A stretch of DNA of 64,000 nt, from the NCBI RefSeq assembly GCF_000699445.3, contig NC_067197.1, forward strand, positions 9,616,152-9,680,151, written 5' to 3'. The notes beneath the pieces were generated by a model. The model was not told where the DNA came from. It worked only from the letters and a program-made list of their open reading frames with translations, and searched no databases. Below, piece by piece: positions 39,999 through 52,687 of the stretch. The translations under genes and the position numbers were made by a program. The first letter of the stretch is position 1; every line of letters starts with the position of its first letter. This DNA comes from Schistosoma haematobium (Eukaryota; Platyhelminthes; Trematoda; Strigeidida; Schistosomatidae).

Positions 39999-40977
39999 AT
40001 GTCTGTTTTTAATGCTTCATGCTCAAGTGACATTTCAGTCGACCTAACCGATGCCTTTCGAAGTATGATACTGAACAAGCGTTTCGTGTTGTGGGATAAT
40101 TTTGAAAGCGCCTTAAAAGAGTTCCAAAAAGTATGGAATTATAATTTTATCGCTTCTCGGACTACTTATACTCGTTACATCCACACAGAAAGCAGATTGC
40201 TGAAGGATGTCAGGTTCAAATACCTGTTTATAACGTTTAATTGTACGTTTGGTCATAAACGGAAATCGGAAGGTTTGAAAGTGAAGCAAAAATCGTAAGA
40301 TCTTTAACTAATATCTTATGTTTAAGGTCTAAATTCCGTAATTGTCAATCTAAATTCCGTGTAAGACTAGAGGAGCAAGGATATGTCATCAAATCCTACA
40401 ACATGCTCAACAATCATCCATGTAGTAGTTCATGGATGGTATGTGATCCATGGACAAGGAGATTATCGTCAGAAGAAAAATAGAACTTGAAGCCCGTAAT
40501 ACTTCACTGTGAGTCAGCACATGAAGTTATCGAAAGTATTAAGGAGAGAACTGGTAAGCAAGTAACTGCTGCCGATGTCAAAGGTATGAAAGCGGACAAC
40601 ATTATGAAGTGGATGTAAGCAGTTGTCAATGCAATTGTAGTACGTTTATGATGTGTCGATATCCCTGCCGTCACATGCTACTTGCCTACGTTAAAAGACG
40701 AAATCTTACAAGTAAGCTATATCAATTATGAAATACTAACTGCATAGCTCATCAACTTCTTAGGTATTGTAGCAGATGGAAGTTACATAATACCCAGAAC
40801 TTCCAAAATTATACATTAACTGCATTACCACGACCGAGTGAAGTGTATATAAGTATTCAACGAAGCCAAAGAATCCACAAGCATCGCATCATTGAGAAGC
40901 ATGGTGAACGTTTCGCAACGGAAGTTGAGAAGAAAGTGGACAATTATTACTTAAGAATTCTTAATACCAACTTGTAA
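39999..40977 (+). pseudogene. FAR1/SWIM-type (MULE-like) transposase-derived gene, spliced but broken
   Basis: Exon 39999-40294; 32-nt intron 40295-40326 (GTAAGA...AAG); exon from 40327, in which CQSKFRVRLEEQGYVIKSYN then NNHPCSSSWMV fits a FAR1-like zinc-binding domain. A TAG at 40481 interrupts; IKERTGKQVTAADVKGMK follows in frame to a TAA at 40616. A shifted frame then gives SCQCNCSTFMMCRYPCRHML, a SWIM zinc finger (C-x-C...C-x-H). A 36-nt intron 40712-40747 joins to HQLLRYCSRWKLHN and runs to TAA 40977; AATAAA lies at 41012. The catalytic transposase core between the FAR1-like and SWIM parts is missing. A 5'-UTR intron 39927-39996 is possible. Confidence 0.65.
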
Positions 40978-41017
40978 ACTTGATTTTCTGCTTTAGCAGC
41001 AATGATTATTCAATAAA

Positions 41018-43040
41018 CTTTCATAATTTTAATTTTCATCTTATTCCTACTTTCATGGGAATGAATAGCAATGATGTTCATGTTTAACTGTCTGTAATAA
41101 TTAAGAATGATTAAGAGACCCTACATCCATGTACAGTCTTGCAGATTAGGCACCCACATATCATATTAACCTTCATCGGATTACGTTTATCATCAAAATC
41201 GTATCAGTAGCTAAGTAGATTTTAATTTCATGTGATTAGTTCCGCTTATGAATTAAAATGAAACCAGGAGAAATGTTGATTAACAGTGGTATGCATTCAT
41301 TATAACTAAATATGCATTAGGATTTAACAGTGATGTGGGGAACAGTTGACATACCTGAATATGAATAATTGAAATGACATAGGTTATAAATAATGACTAT
41401 ATATATATGTGCAGTTTAAGGTCAAGGGTCATTTGTTTTCACAGTCAATAACACATTAAGAATGGGTGGTGTAATAGTGGACTGGAGTTCACAGACAGAT
41501 AAGTGGTGTGAAAATCTTATAGCTTATAAATGATCCGTGGATTTAAGAACTGAAAACTTGGGTTACGTAATAATTGATTACAATTTGAAGAGTTCACATA
41601 ATTACAGAGGATTAAGTGAGCGGATGTAAGTGACAGGGTGCTGGAATAAATGGGTAACTAAATTTTAAAAGTGAAATGAATTATTACATAATCCATCTTA
41701 TTACTTGTTTATTCCATGGATTATAAGTTCATATTATTCTCTATCTATATTTGTTCTAGCGTCATATCGACTATTAATAAATACGGACACGGTTTATAAA
41801 GTAAGACACTGAGTGTAGTTGCTATATTTATATTTCACTAATTCATTAGTTGAATAAAAATGTTACTAGGCAATACGGAACACAGTTAACGTGAACTTGT
41901 AAACCGGTTTTTAACATGGTCTTCCATAATCACAAATTCCATAAGTTGTAGACCGGCGTAAACATCATCACAAAGCTTTGACGACTTTAATGGATTCATA
42001 CAATTCTGAAAAACAATAAATCAGCCGTGAAATAAAGAATTAGACTTAGTTATCAGTATCACATTCAATAAGTTCATCAAATAGCAGGTTACAGAATGTA
42101 CCTATAAGTCTCTTATTTGCAGACAGCGCTAATCATTAGAGATTTCTATTTCCTCTAATAAAAATTAATAGGTAATCTTTACAACACACATATCAGTGTT
42201 ATTTACAAATTGCTGAAGTTAGTTTCGTCACAACATACAAGCGTAGTCTGGCTTATGAAGAAAATGTATTTAATTAATGTGGCATAAAGGAGATATGAAT
42301 ACAAGGAACTTGTGATTCTGCTTCCATTGCTCATTCACTTTTCGTCACGTTGTCTGCATGAATTACTTCGGACGAGTCAGTCTGTAATGCAGTAGGAATT
42401 CATGAATTAACTCACTAATAGTTGTTTTTTTATTCAAATCTGTATCGTAACAAGCACTGGGAATTTATTCAGTGTCTGACCCTTGTAGTATTTCGTCTAT
42501 ACATCTGCTATTAGCAAGAGAAATTGGTAAGCACCATTTAGATATTACTCGACAATATGCATCGTAACTTTGTTCACATTTTCGTCTGCGATTGTGCATT
42601 TCGTTTACAGAAAATTATTCGTCAACCCTATAACAGACACATCATAATTCAGTATTAAGTACGACATGCTTTTGTCACCATGCTCAGAAGAGACACCCAT
42701 CGTTTCACTTATGAAGATTTTGTGCCTATTTAATTTGATGTTATACACTGTTCCTGTATACGTTTAGAAAGCCGGTAGAAAAGACTATCAACGTCAATTG
42801 TTACTCACATAATTTTTCTCTGATACGTTACACAATAATATGTCACTTCAGTACAAAACAATGCTACCTATAGTCCAAATAACCTTTTATAGCTAAATAC
42901 AAACAATTTATATAATATTCATAGTTAGTTTAACGCTTGCTTCTTTCTGATTACATTTTATAAACGACTACGTACATCTATGTGTGCCATCACCATAATC
43001 AAGGAGGTGAACCATATATAATGCTTTTCACGGCTTATTT
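41018..43040. other. no gene recognised
   Basis: A+T-rich. A short TA run at 41399-41410. No motif or recognisable repeat. Confidence 0.4.
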
Positions 43041-43421
43041 TCATGAAAACTCAATCTGTAATCTATTTTTGACTAGAAAAATGGTGATTTGACTTGTTTG
43101 ACTTTGTATTGTTAAAAATAACCATATTACGCCAACTACATATTTACTTAGCTGGTGAGCACGAAATACGTCAAACTGCTTATAAATTGAAATAAACACT
43201 ATCTTCCAATCACAAAGATTACGAGAAGTCACGTATGATGGAAAAAAGGCTGTTAATAGCTGATAAATAACGACACATAAAATCCACGACAATATGTTAC
43301 ATGTGCGCGAAAACCCGTAAACTAACATGCATAGTGTGCCAAGTGTGGTTACTGAGCGTAACCGAATACGCGCAAGGTCACAATCAACCGAAGAAAGTAT
43401 GTCTTTAGTACAATTAAACAA
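43041..43421 (-). CDS. hypothetical small hydrophobic protein
   Basis: 126-codon frame on the minus strand, ATG at 43421. Hydrophobic stretches (TLGTLCMLVYGF, ILSWILCVVIYQLLTAFF, YVVGVIWLFLTI) would make two or three membrane segments. No family is recognised, no promoter or splice context supports it, and A+T-rich antisense frames often look hydrophobic. Chance is likely. Confidence 0.18.
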   Translation of the reverse strand: MFNCTKDILSSVDCDLARIRLRSVTTLGTLCMLVYGFSRTCNILSWILCVVIYQLLTAFFPSYVTSRNLCDWKIVFISIYKQFDVFRAHQLSKYVVGVIWLFLTIQSQTSQITIFLVKNRLQIEFS

Positions 43422-43969
43422 ATAAGTACAGTAAAATAGTCACTGATACAATTGGTTATAATAATAATCGTTTCCATTAAACCAATGGTGTTCTCTTGAT
43501 AAAAGTAGGTCACTACAGCATTTACTAAGTTTCATAACTGTTTAGGTCGTTCTTGAGTTGGTAAGTAACCAATCAAGAGACTGTACAATGAACAAGAACG
43601 GAGTTACAAGGTTTACTGAGAACAAAGAATCAATCAGTCACCATCTTGGAAAATAGGTGAATTTTTCAGTACGTGGTTACAAAAAATAAAATTACAACTA
43701 ACGGGGTTTGTGTCAGGATATCAGAAGTGGAGGATAAGCTAATCTAATAACTTCATATCACCATGCTCTTAAATTTGCCAAAATAAAACAGACCCCCAAT
43801 TAACGAAAGAAACCTGTTGTATTACTGAAGGAGAAACTTCAGAGATTATAGTTAATTTGTTTGGTAAAATAGTAGTATATAGTAGGATAGAATGATGTTG
43901 AATGTTTAAAAACCCTTAATTTTACCCTTGTCACATATGGCACAGTGAAAAGTCAGGTTCACTCTAAGC
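43422..43969. other. no gene recognised
   Basis: No feature seen. Confidence 0.4.
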
Positions 43970-44190
43970 CGTCCGCTGTCTCGTCTAAACAACCTTGGAT
44001 GGCCTGACATTTGGCGGCCGTTTCGTAATTCAACTGCATGAATATTAAGTGTTCTCGTATTTAAGTGGTGTTTTGCTGCAGCAAAACCACAAAATCATTG
44101 CGACGAACATTAATTTGGCTCTTTCTGTTTTGTAGTGCACACGCTGGCTCGACCGTTGCTTCGTAACTTGATGTGGGATTCCAACTTCTT
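43970..44190 (+). repeat. second copy of the SWIM-relic 5' region
   Basis: Matches 39651-39895 in order: CAACCTTGGATGGCCTGAC, GGCGGCCGTTTCGTAATTC, TTTGGCTCTTTCTGTTTTGT and a CTGGCTCGACCGTTGCTTCG end. Carries the 18-bp palindrome GTTTTGCTGCAGCAAAAC (44070-44087), absent from the first copy. No coding part follows. Confidence 0.6.
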
Positions 44191-44439
44191 TACTGAACCT
44201 CAGTCGTTTTTGTTCCTAGATCTGTAGCATCGTGGGCCATACTGAACCTCAGTAACAAGACACAACAGTCTGTATAAATTGTGTTCATGATATAGGTGTG
44301 AACTTTTGGCAATGTTACCGTAATTTTCCCGATGATGCGTCTATTTGTAGAAGATTCTCCCAACTGCATGAACTGTTAGTTTGAGTGAATGTTTGTGTTG
44401 CATGGCTGCCTATCAAACTCACTACATTGTACCGTAGCA

Positions 44440-44740
44440 GTAAATAAATCCCCAAAATAAATAGCTCTGTAAGTATCCGACATTGGATGCTGACCACATG
44501 TTTTAATGGACTCACCTAGCTGAAGGCGCTCGGTCATGCATCCGCACCAGATCACGATTGGGAACAACGTGCTCAACATTTACTGCAATCGCTAGCCAGA
44601 TTAGATCAGACAATTCTCGATATATTGATAGTCATCAAATATATCTTCCAATCTCCTCGATTCTGTTTTTTGATTTCTCTTGGTGGGTACGAGTTATATT
44701 AGGTGTTACTGGTAAAAGCGTTGTCAAACACTAAATACCT
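44440..44740. repeat. dispersed repeat, copy 1 (pair with 51672-51970)
   Basis: AAATAAATCCCCAAAA, AATGGACTCACCTAGC, GGCGCTCGGTCATGC, CGCACCAGATCACGATTGGG and AGGTGTTACTGG occur in the same order in both copies. Open frames on the minus strand here are repeat-internal. Confidence 0.75.
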
Positions 44741-46043
44741 GTGCCATCCTCAATAAAGTGTGCGGTAAATGGGTGCCCAGTAATTATAATGAACCATCTG
44801 TGCGAGAAAATAATAATAGCCACTTGAGTGAGCAACGAGATATCACAGTGTTGAAGAGAGCCAATACTGTAACAGATGATTCACTACATGATAAAGATTA
44901 TCAGTCTTGACAGAAGGGATTCTATGATTAACAGAGTCCATGAACATAACAAAAGACGATTTTGAAATGGAAAGTGCTGTTTGATATGGTAGCGTAAAAA
45001 CGACCTCCGGCACATTGGTGAGAATATAATATGCCAAAAGGTGGTGCCAACACACTTATTGCAGGAAAATTTCCTGCGTTATTGAATCATAAAAAGTAGT
45101 TCAGTGAGTTGTGAATGCCATGGCGTAAATATAACGTCAATAGTTTTATAATTGTATGAGTGAGTAATGTAAATGCGTGAATGTCACAGTTCAATGTCAG
45201 TAGAAATAATGGTTATAAATTCACTAGGATAATGTGAATGTTGCAATAATGAGTATATTATTGGTGTGATAGTGAGGAGAGTTAATACATGGACGAACTG
45301 CCATTGGAACTATAGGATTTTTGAAAGTATTTGTCCTTGCTTCACTGGACTCGTCATCTGCGTTGGACCTGAGGATATAGGTTATGTGCATTACTGGTCG
45401 ACTGCGTCCCTCTCACTGAATTCCTTCGTCGAATGAATAGGGTTCCAAATAGCTCCATTTGGTTTGAGGTTGAACTTATCACTTTCGTGGCCTGTGATGC
45501 GACTCCATTTTGAACGAACAGTAAATGAGCCATGAACAAAAACCGTCCTCTTGATTTCGTATGTTTCATTTAGACTTACTCCTTTAAGGTGACGGTAGTC
45601 ATCAAATGTGCATTGCGAAACAAGTGAATGAATTTACCTCAAACATTCTTTCATCCAGACAGAAGATGAGATGATAAGTGGAGGAGGTGGAAAGGTCAAC
45701 TCTGTGGGCAAATAAGTAAATCAATTTTTATATGAATGGAAGAGATAAGTGGGAGTATACAGAGTCATACACACAAGCATGGATACATGTATAAAGTCTG
45801 GTCAGGTTTTCACGTTAGTAATTGGCAGGGGCAGACGTATGGGTGATAAGACAAGTAAAAAGGTTAGGGTAATCTGTTCGTCCACACAACAGAACAAATT
45901 ACATAGGTGCGTGACAACGGCGACATGTTCCAATTCAAATGTCACGACGCGAAAATCTCTGGTTAATAAGGATGAGAGTCAGTATGAGAACCGAGAGGAA
46001 ATAATTAACACCCATTTTGTGTTCCGATATATTCTGTTGACGC
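44741..46043. other. no gene recognised
   Basis: A 99-codon plus-strand frame at 45749-46048 has spaced Cys/His (CSSTQQNKLHRCVTTATC) but no known zinc-finger spacing, and runs into the 407-bp repeat. Minus frames at 44843-45055 and 45354-45569 have no motif. Confidence 0.3.
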
Positions 46044-46450
46044 TGTAGTGGCATTGGACCATTACCACACAATCCTCAAAGCTGAACATGAGACAACTCG
46101 GAAAATAGATATTCAATATTTAACGCGGAGAAATACCTGACGGCGAAGAAGGTGCGAACAAGGAATTGAATGAATTAGAGTTGATCGAACGGCATGGCTC
46201 GGCCATGCAGGCGTGGTCCCTGCTGAATATTACCTTATATCTTTTACCCATATTAAATATATCATTCTTTCTGTAGCCTAAGCTTGTTCTCCATCATGTA
46301 TTGGCATTTGTTACGATACAATGAGTTGGTGTAGACGATGATGTGACTTCCACGTAAGATCTTATAGATTAGGCAGTTATATCATGACAAATCTACAATT
46401 TTAGGATTAGGTCTATTATTAGAGCAGTACTAATACCATAGTAGACCATA
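46044..46450. repeat. 407-bp dispersed repeat, copy 1
   Basis: Nearly identical to 49870-50276, same length. I count only a few substitutions. Begins TGTAGTGGCATTGGACCAT and ends CCATAGTAGACCATA. No clear target duplication at either copy. Confidence 0.9.
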
Positions 46451-48300
46451 TTTCTACAAAGCCATTCGGTAAGACAATAACTACAATTCGCTCAGAAAAA
46501 TGAAGTCGAATAAGTGTTATTGTCAGCAGTTTATTTGAATCGACTGACTCTTATCTTGAAGTTAGAGATGCTCATGGTTTTAAAAATCTGGGAACACTTT
46601 TTCATGACATTAATTCAGGTAAAAACCCAACAGGAAAAAGCAAGAACACAGAATGAAGCGTCAACGATCGACCATGTAGACTTTTCGTTTTAATGAGCAC
46701 CCCTCGTTCTCTCGATAGATGAAACCAGGCTAGTAGTGAATAGGTCGTTATTTAGACTGTGGAATGGAACAGTTGAAATGTGGGTTTATGTTACCAAGCA
46801 CATTAAGTTTTTGAGCTTTCATTGTGAAATGATGGAGAATATGACGCCCATATGAAATAAGGGAGTGAATGAATACTTGAGCTATATTTTGACATGATTA
46901 AGATGTATGGAGCCAACTCTTAGCCAATCAACTCAAGTTGTCACAGACTTTTTAAGTTGATTTCATATTTGTAGGCACGAAGAAAACTTTTGTCGGCTAA
47001 CGCTCAAAAACAGGATAATACTGACGTTTAGATAATGTGTTAATAAAGGACAGAGCCAAAAAGTAGATGATTAGCTAATCTACTAACCTTATAAATAAAA
47101 TGGTGAAAGAAACCTTCATGTGGTGTATTTATGAGTAACCAGGGCTAGGACGTGAATAATATCAGAACGTTTATAGACAAACCGTTTTTGCTTAGCAACT
47201 GTGTTGCTCAATGCTAACAATTTTGGAAGCAAATTTTATGAATTAAGGGTGTTAGCTAATCAAAACAATCTATCGTTGCTGAGACGGTAACTTAATTAGA
47301 CTATGACTAATATAAGATCCGTTTTAAATGTTTTGTGTGTGAAAATCCCTCCATGTATACACTTGCAGTTTGTTCCTATTGATTCCTTTAGTTATACATT
47401 TTGTTAGTCTTTTTGATTCCATTTGAGTTGGTAATATTTGTATTTTATTATAGTGTTTATTTTTCTTACACCTTCACTAAGTTTCCACGTTTTTTCCTGA
47501 ACTGCATTCACGTTGTTTTACCTGATACTTAGTCCTAGTGGCAGCCATATTGGTTTGTTCCTCCTTTTGATTGTGTTGGTTGCATTGACTGGAATTGTAC
47601 ATTTTTCATCGTGAATTGAAGCACTCTTCCAGAATTGGAAACACTGTGTTATACAGCAACCAAATATTATCTTTTGGACGAACCTATGCGTGGTCTATCC
47701 AGATAGGATAGAATAACATTTATTTGTTGCGATTAGTAATTTTCTCGCATCCTTCATCAACTTCTTTGTTTATTGTTATTGATATTTGATTAATTTGACA
47801 ATGATTGGTTGAATAGTTGGGTGGTCATACTTGTTTAGGTGACAATGTACATTTGAATTTATAATGAATTTCATAACTGTCATCTTACCCAATCACTTTG
47901 TTTTGGTTTCAACCAGGCAAGGGCGCGTAACTCACTCACCTAGACAGCTAACACCTAACGTCGGTTATATGGTCTCAAGTTGTGATAAGAATATGTGTGT
48001 TAAGAGGTTCGGAGTCCCTGTGTACACTCATAACAAGAAACATATACGAACTGTCATCCGTGATTCATATGAAATCAGGACTAGTAAAGTCACTTATAGG
48101 GATAACAAAGGTGATTTGTCTCTGACGTAACAGTCACCTGCCAATTTCACAGGAAGGACAAATAGTGTGCAATTAGGCTTGCAGATAGGGTTGCACCCCG
48201 GCGACGGTATTTAAAAGATTAAATTAGTAATTCAGGAAAATTTTATGAATAAAGGCCCACAGGGAAACATCGCTTAGGTAACAGTTATAATTGTTTAACA
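46451..48300. other. no gene recognised
   Basis: An 88-codon frame at 47864-48130 (SPRQLTPNVGYMVSSCDKN) has no domain I know. The rest is A+T-rich. Confidence 0.3.
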
Positions 48301-49680
48301 GGACTGTACAGGATGATTATAACTGTAAGTTCACTTTTGAAGGCTATAAATTTGTGCTAGGAGCTTTTTCCATAGTCCGATCTGCTCCTTTGTTGGATTT
48401 ATTTTAAAGCACATTTATCCGTGTCTGATATCAAAGTACTTCAATGAGCTTGATAAATATTGGAAAGTTCTGTCCACCTTTGAATTCGACAAGCTATTGG
48501 ACGTTATGCCCATTATGGCTAAGATGCAGTGTGTTGCAGCACAAAATTTATCTAAACCCGTACGTCTTAGTTTAAACTAAAGACCTTTTTCTTTGACTTA
48601 GCATTTGCTGATAAAACGGGGTATTTTCTGTCTCCATATTCTTCCACCATTTGTTGATAGTGATCATATGGCTTGGAGCCTGTGAAATAATCTGTGATCA
48701 GATTCTACCACGCTCGACCGTGTGATGGACAAGACGTTCGTCCATAAAGAAGTGTAATGAAGCAACGGACTGGTTTGTTAATGCATTTTCATCAAGAGAG
48801 CGAAATGCACTTAATTCAGTTTCATACCTATTTATATTATTCATAAAACCACGTGGACCTAATAACAGTCACGCAAGAGTAACAAAGGAGATTCAAAATC
48901 TATTAGAAGTATAAAGATATGTTAGCATACATTCGTACCTAAAGGATCCGAACTGTTCAGATCCACACACTGTACGACTAGGAAAATACGCGGAGTGTCG
49001 ATAAGTAAAACCTGATAATTTTACGAGAAAAGTTCAGTCTAAAGTTTTTAAAAGAATTTCATAAGGTTTCTCTTCTAATTAAATGGACAACCGCAGAGAA
49101 CTGACGGAACCGTCCCGCTTCCGCTCAAAAATAAGCCCACCTTCATTGGTTAGTAAAACCAAATGCCCAATAAAGTTTTTCAGTACGGTGATTCCTCGGA
49201 CGAGGGTGAAAGGACAGTCACCACTATTAACATTGGTGTATAGTTGAATGATCCGGTACTTATTTAAAATACTGTTGTATGTTACGTGCCAACGACATAC
49301 TGATCTTGTCTAGCTGTGTTGAATTCCTCTCCTTCAACTTTCGTGTTCCTACTGTGGCTAAATAAGAAGTCAATCGACGTATGTGAGTCCATTGTTTTGA
49401 TTGATTACTTCGTTATTTTGATTTTTAGTCTGTCAATAGCATTAACGTTCATCTGAACTGATTACGGACCTCTTGACGGCATTTCAATGTCTCTATTAAA
49501 GGGTCAAATTTTCCAACAAGTGATTTCGTTTTGTTTTAATGGCTTATTGAGAATTTACATGCTGTCGTAACTCAACTGTTCCTTACTCGTGTTTTCGTTG
49601 AATCCTTCAGTAACAGTTACCTACGACTACTCCCGCATCCTTGATGATATTCATCTTCGAATCACGTGAGCTCCGAAAAA
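48301..49680. other. probable decayed retroelement sequence
   Basis: An open stretch without ATG near 48420-48580 reads SKYFNELDKYWKVLSTFEFD, ending in TAA, and 49090-49240 reads like broken coding sequence. Neither is identifiable by eye. They precede a CR1-like RT trace. Confidence 0.3.
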
Positions 49681-49689
49681 CATATCAGG

Positions 49690-49868
49690 TGGACGACTGA
49701 GAATACTGTTTAATATATCTCTGATAATAGACATGTTCAACAACTAACCTGGTCCATAAATCCGAAGGTAAATATCTGATCAGTAATTATCACTCAGTTA
49801 ACCTAACTCGTATAGTGAGCAAACTAGTAGAAATCATTACTTACGCGACAAGATCATAATTTATGGAT
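49690..49868 (+). pseudogene. CR1/Jockey-like RT trace interrupted by the 407-bp repeat
   Basis: KSEGKYLISNYHSVNLTRIV then SKLVEIIT is the RT motif I/II region (compare SNYRPVSLTNVVVKILERII in the element at 54.4 kb). The trace ends where the 407-bp repeat copy 2 begins. Confidence 0.6.
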
Positions 49869-49869
49869 G

Positions 49870-50276
49870 TGTAGTGGCATTGGACCATAACCACACAATC
49901 CTCAAAGCTGAACATGAGACAACTCGGAAAATAGATATTCAATATTTAACGCGGAGAAATACCTGACAGTGAAGAAGGTGCGAACAAGGAATTGAATGAA
50001 TTAGAGTTGATCGAACGGCATGGCTCGGCCATGCAGGCGTGGTCCCTGCTGAATATTACCTTATATCTTTTACCCATATTAAATATATTATTCTTTCTGT
50101 AGCCTAAGCTTGTTCTCCATCATGTATTGGCATTTGTTACGATACAATGAGTTGGTGTAGACGATGATGTGACTTCCACGTAAGATCTTATAGATTAGGC
50201 AGTTATATCATGACAAATCTACAATTTTAGGATTAGGTCTATTATTAGAGCAGTACTAATACCATAGTAGACCATA
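49870..50276. repeat. 407-bp dispersed repeat, copy 2
   Basis: See 46044-46450. Differences seen: ATAACC for ATTACC near the start, CAGTGAAG for CGGCGAAG, ATTATT for ATCATT. Confidence 0.9.
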
Positions 50277-50309
50277 ATTCCACAGATGAACCAATAAACT
50301 TTAAGGTGA

Positions 50310-50570
50310 CAGATCTTGGATTTTGGCTAGAAATTGATTTACTCATTTGGCTAAATGGAATTTTGGTATTTCAACTGATGTCATCTCGTGATGAAAACCC
50401 TTAATCTAATTTCTAACCCTAATATTCAACTATTAACCCTAATCCTAATTCCTCACACGAATATATAACCCTCATTTTGTAAGTAGGTGGACATTCAAAG
50501 GTCATTTTGGCGTTGCTCAAATATCATCTGTAAATGATAGTCTCATCGAGCATTTTTGAGAAATCTTATA
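50310..50570 (+). repeat. dispersed repeat with telomere-like CCCTAA motif, copy 2
   Basis: Pairs with 20690-20960: AATGGAATTTTGGTATTTCA, GTCATCTCGTGATG, TTTCTAACCCTAA, ATTAACCCTAATCCTAATTCC, ATATAACCCTCATTTTG. The element is diverged but co-linear. Confidence 0.7.
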
Positions 50571-51670
50571 ATTACAAGGGTATATCTGGGAGATATGCTC
50601 CAGTATATGTTACTTTTACCTATTTGAGTTTGGTCTTACACATGAGTTGCATCAAAACTGGAAAAAATTGGAATTAGTTGTATAGTAAGAGATCAAGTAG
50701 TTGACGTTCTGACTGATCGTGGGATGCAACTGAGAGCGAACAGCGCATTATCATGGTGAGAATCTGTGAAGAATGAGGTTCCAGAAGAATTTAAAGTGGC
50801 TATTCAACTCCAACTACGGTCTTGGTTCCCCACTTTTTCAAGGATATTATCTTTCCTACTATCTCGTGTTTGCGCGATGTACTTCTGTTTCCATGATCCT
50901 TTGGATTACAGTTAATCTCGACTTCAAAATTTTATATTACCAACTCTTCCAACCTTAATTAATTATTATTTCTCCATATATATCTTGTTTGTAAATAATC
51001 AAACTCACAATGTAATACCCAACCTAGCATAGCTCGGATTCTACATAGCCTTTACTGAAACTGTAGATACTAAATCTTTTCACACAGGTGTATTCAAAAC
51101 ATAGTGGTTAGATCAAGCAACTCATAAATCTTAACCGCAACGAACTACTCACACAAACATAACTACTAGAACATACGGCCAGCAAAGTTGCTAAACAGGA
51201 TTAAACAGTCAATGCGGAGGACATTGGGTAAATAGATTATTTACGTAATAGAGGAAAATGCTTCCCCTTGATCGAGAAATAACATCATCATCTCCCTGGA
51301 TGGATCCAGGCAACCAATTCACCAATGAGCGTCTAAAGCAGGAAAACTGAAGATTTCAGCCACCAAAGTTTGGAGTCAAATAAAAAAATACATTTACCTT
51401 CCCCGTAAAAGCCACGTAACTTAGGTGAAACATTAAAAACCGAAGTTGCAGTGCAAATAGATAGCAGTCGTTTTGTATGTAGGCAGGACCAGTGGTTTAT
51501 GCAACTGAAGGTATCAGAAAACAAATTTTCCTTTGAGGGTGAGGCAAAAAGTTATTGTTATATACAATGTACATATGAAGGAGTTTTCCTAAACAAACAC
51601 ACATATTTAAATCCATACGAAAAAAGACCGTAGACTTGATAAAATTTTGAGTTTATGAATTAACGTAACA
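50571..51670. other. no gene recognised
   Basis: Short frames at 50773-50958, 51333-51524 and 51451-51633 show no motif. Confidence 0.35.
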
Positions 51671-51671
51671 T

Positions 51672-51970
51672 TTGTAGTGATAAATAAATCCCCAAAACCA
51701 ATGGCTCTGTAAGTCTTCAACATTTGACGCTGACCACACTATTCTTAATGGACTCACCTGGCCGAGGGCGCTCGGTCATGCTTCCGCACCAGATCACGAT
51801 TGGGAACGCCGTGCTCAACATTTCCTACAACCACTAACCGGCTTAGATTAGTTGCTTTCTGATATATTGATAGCCTGTCAAATATATCTTTGAACCTCTA
51901 CTTCTGACTGCTGATTTAAGTGGATTGGCATGTTTCGATAATAACAGGTGTTACTGGTTAAGAATGTCAC
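51672..51970. repeat. dispersed repeat, copy 2 (pair with 44440-44740)
   Basis: Same order of blocks as at 44.4 kb, better preserved at GGCCGAGGGCGCTCGGTCAT and CGCACCAGATCACGATTGGG. Confidence 0.75.
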
Positions 51971-52535
51971 GCTCCGAAGACTTGTGGCAACTTGACATTT
52001 TTATACTTTGATCTATTTTGCCTCTCCGTCAGCATATTTCGCCACAGGGCCTTCTCGAGTTGGATGTGGGTGGTGTGCCCCCCAGCCTATGTCGAAGTAA
52101 CACATTGTGATTCATACCTGACATGGAGTAACCAGGTACTACAGCTACTTTGATAACTGAGTAGAAAAACGATCTGACCAAAAAACGTTAACGCTAGAAA
52201 AGTATATATTACAGCCACCGCTGCATGTAACAGTTCATGGATAGGAATCAAAGACATTTCATTGGCCCTATGACCCATTTCAAGTCTGTTCGATAAAGTT
52301 TTGACGTCTGATGACGGAATTTAGTCCAAAAAGGGCAGAGATTTTCGTACTTGTTACACCAAAAAGCATTCTTGGTATACTTTAACTAAAAGTACTTTGG
52401 TTAAGGTTTGAAACTTTTGCTAAACTTTGTCCTTTGGTACTTTTTTTACTCGTTGACTGACACTCGTGTTCACATTGTGATCATATTGTGTTTTAAACCT
52501 TTTTAATCAAATTACAACGGTTATTAAGACTCATA
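51971..52535. other. no gene recognised
   Basis: No supported feature. The 5' end of the CR1-like element may lie in its last part. Confidence 0.35.
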
Positions 52536-52687
52536 AATGTGGACAACCAAACTGCTTGTTCCTCGTTGAGGAAGGAATGCTGTACAAACAAAAAGTCACT
52601 AATTCAGAAGGCTATGAGCCTATTGGCTTTGGCCTGTTAGAAAAACGATGGCGGTTAAACTGATAACACGAGCACTGACGGTAAAGT

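Noticed and set aside
40615..40640. 26-nt intron joining the SWIM relic in frame
   Set aside because: It would restore the frame but remove the Cys-x-Cys of the SWIM finger, so a mutation or deletion junction is more likely.
45749..46048. 99-aa plus-strand ORF with spaced cysteines
   Set aside because: Cys/His spacing fits no known finger, and the frame runs into the 407-bp repeat.
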